In this document: positions 6,674 to 12,289 of the stretch, one piece after another
Layout of the letters: each line of letters starts with the position of its first letter
Numbering within the stretch: the stretch's first letter is position 1
Assembly (NCBI GenBank): GCA_013204495.1
Contig: JABMNQ010000183.1
Location: 1 to 12,289 of the forward strand
Direction of reading: 5' to 3'
Length of the DNA: 12,289 nucleotides
Source: Candidatus Pelagibacter sp.
GTDB lineage: Bacteria; Pseudomonadota; Alphaproteobacteria; Pelagibacterales; Pelagibacteraceae
The notes under the pieces: generated by a model
Seen by the model: the letters and a program-made list of their open reading frames with translations, nothing else
Databases searched by the model: none
What the model was told of the DNA's origin: nothing
Made by a program: the position numbers and the translations under genes

Positions 6674-7975
6674 TTAGTCTCTGATAGCGTAGGCAATAAC
6701 ACCAGTTTCAGCAACGTCTGTACCTAGTTTTTCTGCTTCCTTACTCAATCTGATACCCATTGTATTTTTCATTATTGCCCAAATAATAAAGGCAACTATG
6801 AAAACAAAGATGTTGACTGCAAGCACCCCAATTAACTGCGCACTAAAAGAAGCATCAGCATTAGTTAGTGGAACAGCTAATGTTCCCCAAATACCTGCAA
6901 ACAAGTGTGCTGGTATTGCACCTACTACGTCATCAATCTTCCATGCAAATAATAGTTTAGTTCCAAGCACAACTAATAATCCACCAACACCGCCGATTAA
7001 GATAGCAGCTAATGGAGATGGAGCTAAAGGCTCAGCGGTAATTGCTACAAGACCACCAATTGCACCGTTTAACATCATGATCACATCAGTTTTTCCTGAT
7101 AATAATCTTGGTACGATTGCTGCAACCATTACACCACCACAAGCCGCAAGGTTTGTGTTAATAAAAATAGTTGAGATTGCAACAGCATCCTCAAATGTTC
7201 CTAACGCTAATTGTGAACCACCATTAAATCCAAACCAGCCCAGCCATAACACAAAAACTCCAAGTGTTACTAAAGGTATAGAAGATGCTGCGAAAGGTTG
7301 TAATGCTTTGGGCACGCCTTTTGAATCAAATCTACCAGTTCTTGAACCTAACAATAGTGCTCCTGCTAATGCTGCAGACCCACCTGTTGAGTGAACAAGA
7401 GTTGATCCAGCAAAATCAGAAAAACCAGCAGCTGCTAACCAGCCACCACCCCACTGCCATCCCATTACGATCGGATAAATAATTCCAGCTAAAATTGCTG
7501 CAAATAAAAAGAATGGCCATAACTTAACTCTTTCAGCCATTGTACCAGATACGATTGATACTGTAGTTGCACAGAAAACCATTTGGAAATACCAATCTGA
7601 TCCATCTGAATAACCTGTTTCTAATGCGCTAGCATCTGACCATGGAGTAAATGTTCCAATGAATCCGCCTTCTGCTATGCCATACGCTAGATTGTAACCA
7701 ACTAACCAAAACATAATTCCTGAAATTGCAAACAAACCAATATTTTTTGCACAAATTACAGATACACTTTTTGAAGTTACCATTCCTGATTCAAGCATCG
7801 TAAATCCTGCTGCCATGAACATCACAAGGAAACCACATATTAAAAATAGCAATGTATTAAATACAAAACCAACTTCTGCAGAAACGGTTGTCTCCGCACT
7901 TCCAACAGTTGTTAAACCTAAAAGAAAAAATAGACCTAACGAAAATGTTGATATTATTTTTATTAATTTAGTCAT
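6674..7975 (-). CDS. amtB: Ammonium transporter AmtB
   Basis: A 433-residue inner-membrane ammonium channel of the Amt/Mep/Rh family. Residues 1-27 look like a cleaved signal peptide (hydrophobic core FFLLGLTTVGSA followed by E), as in other bacterial Amt proteins, leaving about 11 spans. The Amt signature DFAGSTLVHSTGG contains the first pore His195, and the second, His357, lies in GAIPAHLFAGIWG; Phe130/Phe134 fit the outer gate region. The ATG at 7973-7975 was chosen over an in-frame GTG 24 bp upstream because AGGGGAGG lies 4 bp before it and the signal peptide begins there. No glnK neighbour is present, unlike the usual glnK-amtB pair. Codon use is more GC-rich than in neighbours, fitting strong expression. 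Confidence 0.97.
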   Translation of the reverse strand: MTKLIKIISTFSLGLFFLLGLTTVGSAETTVSAEVGFVFNTLLFLICGFLVMFMAAGFTMLESGMVTSKSVSVICAKNIGLFAISGIMFWLVGYNLAYGIAEGGFIGTFTPWSDASALETGYSDGSDWYFQMVFCATTVSIVSGTMAERVKLWPFFLFAAILAGIIYPIVMGWQWGGGWLAAAGFSDFAGSTLVHSTGGSAALAGALLLGSRTGRFDSKGVPKALQPFAASSIPLVTLGVFVLWLGWFGFNGGSQLALGTFEDAVAISTIFINTNLAACGGVMVAAIVPRLLSGKTDVIMMLNGAIGGLVAITAEPLAPSPLAAILIGGVGGLLVVLGTKLLFAWKIDDVVGAIPAHLFAGIWGTLAVPLTNADASFSAQLIGVLAVNIFVFIVAFIIWAIMKNTMGIRLSKEAEKLGTDVAETGVIAYAIRD

Positions 7976-8033
7976 AAAACCTCCCCTATAAGTTTTCACT
8001 TATATTTATAATGTTCTTAAAAACTATTGTTGA
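7976..8033 (-). promoter_or_regulatory. Strong Shine-Dalgarno, candidate promoter and hairpin of amtB
   Basis: Reading the minus strand, AGGGGAGG (plus 7980-7987) lies 4 nt before the ATG and is the strongest ribosome site in the window. A 7-bp stem TATAAGT/ACTTATA closed by a GAAA loop (plus 7987-8004) abuts it. A candidate promoter has -10 TATAAA (plus 8005-8010), a 17-bp spacer and -35 TCAACA (plus 8028-8033), 5/6 and 4/6 matches to consensus. If this promoter is used, transcription would begin inside the hairpin, so promoter and RNA hairpin are competing readings. Confidence 0.55.
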
Positions 8034-8046
8034 TTGGGAAATTTAG

Positions 8047-8065
8047 ATATGCAGTATTTGCATAT
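8047..8065. promoter_or_regulatory. 19-bp dyad upstream of amtB, candidate operator
   Basis: ATATGCA-GTATT-TGCATAT is a perfect 7-bp inverted repeat with a 5-bp spacer. Its centre is about 58 bp upstream of the start point predicted for the amtB promoter, a usual place for an activator. The TGCA half sites faintly resemble nitrogen-regulator (NtrC/NtrX-type) sites, but the match is too loose to name the factor. Confidence 0.4.
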
Positions 8066-8067
8066 AG

Positions 8068-8102
8068 TAACAGCCTTAATACATTTCTGTAAAAGGCTGT
8101 TA
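8068..8102 (-). terminator. Hairpin after hup, probable 3' end without U-tract
   Basis: A perfect 10-bp stem pairs TAACAGCCTT (8068-8077) with AAGGCTGTTA (8093-8102). The 15-nt loop can form four more pairs (TACA/TGTA). It lies 17 nt past the hup stop on the minus strand. No run of T follows on either strand, so it may be a processed 3' end or a leaky terminator between hup and amtB rather than a classical intrinsic terminator. Confidence 0.5.
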
Positions 8103-8119
8103 ATTAATTCGAGACTTAA

Positions 8120-8395
8120 TTATTTATTAAATACTTCTTTTAAAGCTTTAGCTGGTAAGAACTTAACTTTTTGAGAAGCACCAATTTGAATTTGCTCTCC
8201 AGTTCTAGGATTTCTTCCAACTCTAGCTTTTCTTTTTGCTACTTTGTAAGTACCAAATCCAGCAATTTTCACTGAATCATCACCTTTTAAACAATCTAGA
8301 ATAGTGTTTGTAATTGTATCAAAAGTTCGTTCTGCATCAGCTTTACTTAGGTTTAGAGAGCCTGAAAGTTTAGCTATTAATTGTTTTTTGTTCAT
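8120..8395 (-). CDS. hup: DNA-binding protein HU
   Basis: A 91-residue histone-like protein that binds and bends DNA without sequence specificity as a dimer and compacts the nucleoid. Length and layout are canonical: the N-terminal helices with KKQLIAKL (3-10), the turn GFGTYKVAKRKAR at 46-58, the DNA-gripping arm GRNPRTGEQIQI at 60-71 with the intercalating Pro63, and the closing FLPAKALKEVFN. It reads as HU rather than IHF, although without a second copy the alpha/beta type cannot be assigned. GGAG (plus 8404-8407) lies 8 nt before the ATG, one of the few clear ribosome sites here. A hairpin follows its stop. Confidence 0.96.
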   Translation of the reverse strand: MNKKQLIAKLSGSLNLSKADAERTFDTITNTILDCLKGDDSVKIAGFGTYKVAKRKARVGRNPRTGEQIQIGASQKVKFLPAKALKEVFNK

Positions 8396-8535
8396 TTATT
8401 TAGCTCCGATTTTATTGATTATTTTGATATAATTTACATTAAAGCCCATAAATCAAGCTTTTTATTAGTGCCTCTTAAAATAAAAACCACTATATATGGT
8501 GATTTGTTTAATAAGTGTTGATTTTAAATGATTAT
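8396..8535 (-). promoter_or_regulatory. Intergenic region between rseP and hup with probable hup promoter
   Basis: This 140-bp gap has no gene. On the minus strand TTGATT (plus 8451-8456) and ATTATA (plus 8428-8433) are 17 bp apart and could be the hup -35 and -10 boxes, although the -10 match is poor. The small ACCA/TGGT inverted repeat at 8486-8500 is too weak to call a terminator for rseP. Nothing else was recognised. Confidence 0.3.
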
Positions 8536-9669
8536 TTAAGAAATAAAATTATTAAAAAACTTAAATAAACCGACGTCTTTTAGGTCATTAAACGTTGTAA
8601 AAAACATCAATGATAGCAATAAAAACATTCCGATTCGAAAAAAACCTTCTTGTGTTTTTTGTGATAAAGGGCGACCCAATACCTTTTCGATACCATAAAA
8701 CATTAAGTGTCCACCATCTAGCATTGGAATTGGAAACAAGTTTATCAGCCCTAAGCTTATTGAAATATAAGCCATTAAACTAATGAATGGTAAGATACCA
8801 AATTCAGCAACTTGTCCGCTAATTTTTGCTATTCTAATAGGGCCACCTAGCTGCGAACTATCACCATTTCCTGTAAGCATACTTCCAATATATTTAAGAC
8901 TAGAAATACAGACATAATATACTTCATTAACGGAATAAAATAGAGCTTTAGCAGGACCAAGTTTAATGTGATTTAGCTCATTATTATAAGCTCCAAGCTT
9001 AATACCAACCATACGTTTATTAATCTTATTGCCAAGCTCATCCTCACTTTCAATAATGTTAGGTTTTACTCTAAAGGTTAAATCTTGATTTGATCTGTTT
9101 ACTGTAAAATTGATAAATTCATCGGTAGACATCATGATAAATTTTGACACTTCCATGATACTTTTAACTTTATTACCATCAACTGAGACCACAATATCAT
9201 TATCTTTTAGGCCAGCAATCATTGCAGGGCTATCCTTTTGAACCTCATTAATTACAGCTAGAGTAAAGTCTTTCCCTACAAACATATAAACAGAGAAAAA
9301 TATAAGGATAGCTAATAAAAAATTAGCTAAAGGACCACCAAACACAATTAAAGCTCTTTGATATAAGGGTTTTAATACAAATAGCTTATCTTGATCTTCT
9401 TTACTGAATTCATTAATAATTTTTTCGTTGTCAGCTTGGCTATAAACATTTCTATCACCAAAAAACTTAACATACCCACCAAGTGGTATAGCGCAAACCT
9501 TCCAACGTGTGCCAGATTTATCGTTCCAGCCAAACATCTCTTTACCAAAGCCTATAGAAAAATCAGTAACCCCTACACCATATCGTTTTGCAAAGTAGTA
9601 GTGACCGTATTCATGGATAAATACCACAACCACAATTAAAGCTATAAAAGGTAATATGTAAGATAACAC
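8536..9669 (-). CDS. rseP: Site-2 zinc metalloprotease RseP
   Basis: A 377-residue inner-membrane intramembrane protease. RseP family members cut anti-sigma factors after a first-site cleavage and clear leftover signal peptides. The zinc site HEYGH is at residues 19-23 in the first span, GGPLANF at 111-117 marks the second, and NLFPIPMLDGGH at 310-321 carries the third zinc-ligand Asp with the usual NxxPxPxLDGGH pattern. A single PDZ domain covers about residues 137-205 (SPAMIAGLKDNDIV), whereas the E. coli protein has two. The start is GTG; an in-frame TAG six bases earlier makes it the only choice, and no Shine-Dalgarno is seen. The common neighbours dxr and bamA are absent here. 47 bp separate it from the permease upstream. 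Confidence 0.96.
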   Translation of the reverse strand: MLSYILPFIALIVVVVFIHEYGHYYFAKRYGVGVTDFSIGFGKEMFGWNDKSGTRWKVCAIPLGGYVKFFGDRNVYSQADNEKIINEFSKEDQDKLFVLKPLYQRALIVFGGPLANFLLAILIFFSVYMFVGKDFTLAVINEVQKDSPAMIAGLKDNDIVVSVDGNKVKSIMEVSKFIMMSTDEFINFTVNRSNQDLTFRVKPNIIESEDELGNKINKRMVGIKLGAYNNELNHIKLGPAKALFYSVNEVYYVCISSLKYIGSMLTGNGDSSQLGGPIRIAKISGQVAEFGILPFISLMAYISISLGLINLFPIPMLDGGHLMFYGIEKVLGRPLSQKTQEGFFRIGMFLLLSLMFFTTFNDLKDVGLFKFFNNFIS

Positions 9670-9716
9670 AATGATCTAATAATACTGTTTATTGATATAA
9701 TTTCTAGATTAAAATT

Positions 9717-10484
9717 TTAGCTCTTAATATTGTAGCCTTTTTTCAGTAGTATTGTGACCAAGATTACACAAATCACTAAAAAAAATACCATTGAGGTTAT
9801 GCTTACCCAAATATTAAAATCAGATACGCCGTAGAAAGAAAATCTTAAGCCATCAATTAGGTAAACTACAGGATTAAAATAAGAAATTGTTTGCCAAAAT
9901 GGTGGCAGCATATCTAAAGAATACAAACTTCCACCCAAAAATACCATGGGTGTAATGACTAATGATGGGATGATTGACATTTGCTCAAAGTTTTTACTAA
10001 CAACGCCAATTAAAAATCCGAATAAAGCAAAAGTAAAAGAAACTAAGACTAGTAAAAATATCATTAACATTGGATGCATAACACTCACATCAGCAAAAAA
10101 AGAAGCGGTAGCATAAATTACAGCCCCAACAACTAATGTTTTGGTAGCTCCTGCTCCAACAAAAGCTAGAACCGTTTCAAGCGTTGAAATAGGTGCTGCT
10201 AAAATCTCATTAATGGTTCCATTAAATTTTGGAAAAAATATTCCAAACGAAGTGTTACTTATTGATTGAGTTAATAGAGTTAACATTAATAGACCTGGTA
10301 CGATGTATGATCCATAACTAACACCATCAATTTTTTGAATATAACCTCCAATAACTGAACCAAACACCACAAAATATAATGAGGTGGATATTACTGGAGA
10401 AAGAATAGACTGCCCTACGGTTCTTATAAATCTATTCATCTCATGAACATATATAGCTTTAAACCCGTAATAATTAAATTTCAT
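9717..10484 (-). CDS. ABC-2 type exporter permease (YadH-like)
   Basis: A 255-residue permease with six predicted spans and the ABC-2 layout: an amphipathic N-terminal stretch ([17 protein letters not shown]), a first span with [14 protein letters not shown], a central [13 protein letters not shown] coupling segment at about residues 95-107, and a late [15 protein letters not shown] motif at about 205-219, which is typical of YadH/NodJ-type exporters. Length is normal. It overlaps the ATPase gene by 11 bp, so both halves of the transporter are translated together. The substrate cannot be told from sequence; YadH-like systems are mostly orphan, and polysaccharide or drug export are the usual guesses. 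Confidence 0.92.
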   Translation of the reverse strand: MKFNYYGFKAIYVHEMNRFIRTVGQSILSPVISTSLYFVVFGSVIGGYIQKIDGVSYGSYIVPGLLMLTLLTQSISNTSFGIFFPKFNGTINEILAAPISTLETVLAFVGAGATKTLVVGAVIYATASFFADVSVMHPMLMIFLLVLVSFTFALFGFLIGVVSKNFEQMSIIPSLVITPMVFLGGSLYSLDMLPPFWQTISYFNPVVYLIDGLRFSFYGVSDFNIWVSITSMVFFLVICVILVTILLKKGYNIKS

Positions 10485-11409
10485 TATTCTCCTTTACTAA
10501 ATCAACAAATATCTTCTCCAAAGTACTTTGTTCTGTTTTTAAATCTTTTAACTTTAAGCCAGTATCTTTTAAATCTTGTAGTAAATCAGTAATACCTGTT
10601 TTTTCAGCCTGAACATTGTAAGTATAAATTAAGGACATGTGCTCATCACCTATTTCAAGATTATACTTAAGTAAATCTTCAGGAATTTCCATAATTTTTT
10701 TTTGTAATTCAATGGTTAGTTTTTTATGACCCATTTTCTTAATTAATTCTTTTTTATCCTCAACTATAATAATTTCACCTTGATTAATTACTGCCACACG
10801 GTCAGCAATGGCTTCTGCTTCTTCAATATAATGAGTGGTTAAAATAATAGTTACCCCTGTTCTTCTTAACTCTTCAACAATTAGCCACATATCTCTTCTA
10901 AGTTCAACGTCTACTCCAGCTGTTGGTTCATCAAGGAATAGTATTTTAGGTTCATGAGATAAAGCTTTTGCAATTAAAACTCTTCTCTTCATTCCACCTG
11001 ACAACTGTCTTAGTCTTTGGTCTTTTTTATCCCACAAGCTTAAATCTTTTAAAATCTTTTCAATGTGTTCAGGTTTTGGAGGTTTTCCGTACAATCCTCT
11101 TGAATAAGATACGGTGTCAAAAACAGTTTCAAAAGATTCTAAGTTTAACTCTTGGGGAACAAGACCTATTCTTGATCTTGTTTCACGGTAATCTTTTATA
11201 ATATCAAAACCATCAATAGTTACTGTTCCTGAAGAAGGTTTTACTATTCCACAAATAACGCTAATTAAAGTTGTTTTACCTGCACCGTTTGGTCCAAGCA
11301 TTGCAAGAATTTCACCTTGTTTTACTTTAAGATTAACTTCTTTAAGAGCATTAAAACCGTTATCGTAAACTTTAGATAAGCTGTTAATAGATATTTGAAT
11401 CTCAGACAT
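10474..11409 (-). CDS. ABC exporter ATP-binding protein (YadG-like)
   Basis: A 311-residue ATPase that would pair as a dimer with the overlapping ABC-2 permease. All nucleotide-binding motifs are present: Walker [10 protein letters not shown] (39-47), Q-loop Gln86 in VPQELNLE, the signature LSGGMKRR (136-143), Walker B ILFLDEP (156-162), D-loop AGVD and H-loop His193. The Q-loop region and the C-terminal extension of about 90 residues (ending [13 protein letters not shown]) are as in YadG/CcmA-like exporter ATPases. A cytochrome-c CcmA role is unlikely because no ccmB or ccmC follows. The ATG has no Shine-Dalgarno, and a hairpin lies 5 bp upstream. Confidence 0.95.
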   Translation of the reverse strand: MSEIQISINSLSKVYDNGFNALKEVNLKVKQGEILAMLGPNGAGKTTLISVICGIVKPSSGTVTIDGFDIIKDYRETRSRIGLVPQELNLESFETVFDTVSYSRGLYGKPPKPEHIEKILKDLSLWDKKDQRLRQLSGGMKRRVLIAKALSHEPKILFLDEPTAGVDVELRRDMWLIVEELRRTGVTIILTTHYIEEAEAIADRVAVINQGEIIIVEDKKELIKKMGHKKLTIELQKKIMEIPEDLLKYNLEIGDEHMSLIYTYNVQAEKTGITDLLQDLKDTGLKLKDLKTEQSTLEKIFVDLVKENNEI

Positions 11410-11414
11410 TTGTT

Positions 11415-11442
11415 AAGGTGTATATAGTTATTAATACACCTT
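11415..11442. other. Intergenic hairpin between symporter and ABC ATPase genes
   Basis: A perfect 9-bp stem pairs AAGGTGTAT (11415-11423) with ATACACCTT (11434-11442) around a 10-nt loop. On the minus strand, where both flanking genes lie, it follows the symporter stop by 16 nt and ends 5 nt before the ATPase ATG. It has T residues after it only on the plus strand. It could be a weak symporter terminator or a structure that limits ribosome access to the ATPase start. Confidence 0.5.
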
Positions 11443-11458
11443 TTACAATTTATTAGAT

Positions 11459-12289
11459 CTATTTTTTAGATCTTTTTATTTTCCAAAATATTACAGGCAA
11501 AAAAATTGCAGTAATAAAAGATAAAAACAACAATGATTGAGAAACAAAAGCTGGAAAAGTATCCGCTGGTAAAATTATACCAACTAACAAGCTCTTTGAG
11601 AAATCAGGAGCTGGGAATAAAAGAAACCCTCCAATTAATCCAATAATGATTGAAATATATGCCGTTTTTTCATTCAACTTCTGATTATAGAAACTATAAA
11701 AAACTGTTAGTACGAACGCACAACAAAATAGATCTGCAAGCAAGAATAAGTATAAAACACTAAATCCTTTTGAAGCAATTGCAAAAGCTACAATTGAAAG
11801 CACTACTATAAAGTATTTCGAAAGGGTTAGATAATTAATTTTCTGACTTAAATTAAAAGTCGCTTTACCATCAACTACTATTAAACTTGATATCGCATTA
11901 ACTAAAGTATCAACGGTACTAATCGTCAAAGACAATCCAAGGATCACAATTATTAATGATAAAAATTCTGTCTGCTCACTTAAAAGTAGAGAAAAGAAAC
12001 CAAGATCAGGAATAACTTTTGGGTCAGCTGATACTGCAACTAGTCCACTAAAACCCATAAAGAAGACAATTGGAATAATTACGATAAATGCCACAATTAA
12101 ACTTTTCTTTAATACTTCATTATTTTTAGCAGCATAAACTCTTTGCCAATTTCCTTGGTGAAAGAGATTGGTTGCAGCAACCGCAATAAAGAATGTTAAT
12201 CCAGCTGTATAGTTTGGGATGTAACTTCCACTTAATAAGTGAGGACTTTTTTCTTTAATAAATGAGAAAGAAAATTGATCACCTGTAAA
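11459..12289 (-). CDS. Sodium:solute symporter (SSS family), C-terminal part
   Basis: The frame is open from the window end to TAG at 11459, giving 276 visible residues with no stop; the N-terminus lies beyond 12289. The segment NLFHQGNWQRVYAAK at visible residues 41-55 is characteristic of SSS-family Na+-coupled transporters, in the loop region that precedes VAFIVIIPIVFF. The later span with LSLTISTVDTLVNAISSL carries the Ser/Thr/Asp-rich sequence expected near the second sodium site. About seven membrane spans follow from there to a basic tail (KIKRSKK). The substrate (amino acid, urea, carboxylate or other) cannot be set from this part. An internal GTG at 12092-12094 is not the start. 49 bp separate it from the ABC ATPase gene. 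Confidence 0.88.
   Translation of the reverse strand, partial: FTGDQFSFSFIKEKSPHLLSGSYIPNYTAGLTFFIAVAATNLFHQGNWQRVYAAKNNEVLKKSLIVAFIVIIPIVFFMGFSGLVAVSADPKVIPDLGFFSLLLSEQTEFLSLIIVILGLSLTISTVDTLVNAISSLIVVDGKATFNLSQKINYLTLSKYFIVVLSIVAFAIASKGFSVLYLFLLADLFCCAFVLTVFYSFYNQKLNEKTAYISIIIGLIGGFLLFPAPDFSKSLLVGIILPADTFPAFVSQSLLFLSFITAIFLPVIFWKIKRSKK

Noticed and set aside
6798..7394. Long plus-strand open frame of 198 codons opposite amtB, rich in Ala, Pro and Asn.
   Set aside because: It is an antisense shadow of the well-supported amtB, whose codon use leaves few stops on the other strand; no ribosome site or family features.
7976..7999. In-frame GTG at 7997-7999 as an earlier amtB start.
   Set aside because: The AGGGGAGG ribosome site lies after it and serves the ATG at 7973-7975, which also begins the signal peptide.
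8424..9702. The 11-mer TTGATATAATT occurs at 8424-8434 and 9692-9702, upstream of hup and rseP at similar distances.
   Set aside because: A shared 11-mer made mostly of A and T is quite likely by chance in 12 kb of this composition, and no matching -35 boxes support a shared promoter.
10474..11409. Cytochrome c biogenesis (heme exporter) CcmA for the ABC ATPase.
   Set aside because: The partner is a YadH-type ABC-2 permease and no ccmB, ccmC or ccmD is present.
12092..12094. GTG as the start of the symporter gene.
   Set aside because: The frame continues upstream to the window end with a clear SSS-family motif, so this codon is internal.
1..12289. Search by eye for tRNA, CRISPR repeats, insertion sequences, integrase sites and defence or toxin-antitoxin genes.
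   Set aside because: Gaps between genes are too small for tRNA or arrays, no long direct or inverted repeats were seen, and no protein carries such motifs.

Overview
The window reads as the core chromosome of a streamlined, very AT-rich marine alphaproteobacterium, most likely of the SAR11/Pelagibacterales group. The basis is the extreme A+T content, the tiny or negative spacing between genes, the mostly absent Shine-Dalgarno sequences, and protein families typical of Alphaproteobacteria (DUF3553, alpha-type RecX, the MnmA and CysQ sequences). This assignment is inferred; no rRNA or tRNA gene is present to confirm it.

Left part (1-6.6 kb). mnmA (tRNA 2-thiouridylation, minus) is divergent from a tightly overlapping plus-strand trio: a 56-residue DUF3553 protein, a CysQ-like phosphatase, and an unannotated 46-residue single-span membrane protein. 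That trio runs tail to tail into recX (minus). Divergent from recX is a second plus-strand unit: an ABA4-like (DUF4281) membrane protein, overlapped by a 2-hydroxychromene-2-carboxylate isomerase/DsbA-fold protein, then an FkbM-type methyltransferase. A single-domain rhodanese (minus) follows. Divergent from it are a glycosyltransferase-like gene, with a GTG start directly behind an A9 run, and a Bcp-type peroxiredoxin. A strong symmetrical terminator closes this half.

Right part (6.67-12.29 kb). All genes are on the minus strand. In transcription order they are a Na+/solute symporter (cut by the window end), an ABC exporter ATPase and its ABC-2 permease (11-bp overlap), the site-2 protease RseP, the histone-like protein HU, and the ammonium transporter AmtB. 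AmtB has its own intergenic control region with a strong Shine-Dalgarno, a plausible promoter and a 19-bp dyad.

The window is mostly housekeeping (tRNA modification, recombination control, sulfur/nucleotide recycling, envelope proteolysis, nucleoid, peroxide defence, ammonium uptake) with a small, more AT-rich set of surface-glycan-type genes at 3.9-6.2 kb. No phage, transposon, CRISPR array or recognisable defence system was seen. The observations most worth following are the frame-switch-like poly(A) junction ahead of the glycosyltransferase, the amtB control region, the 46-residue membrane ORF, and the overlapping ABA4-like/isomerase pair.
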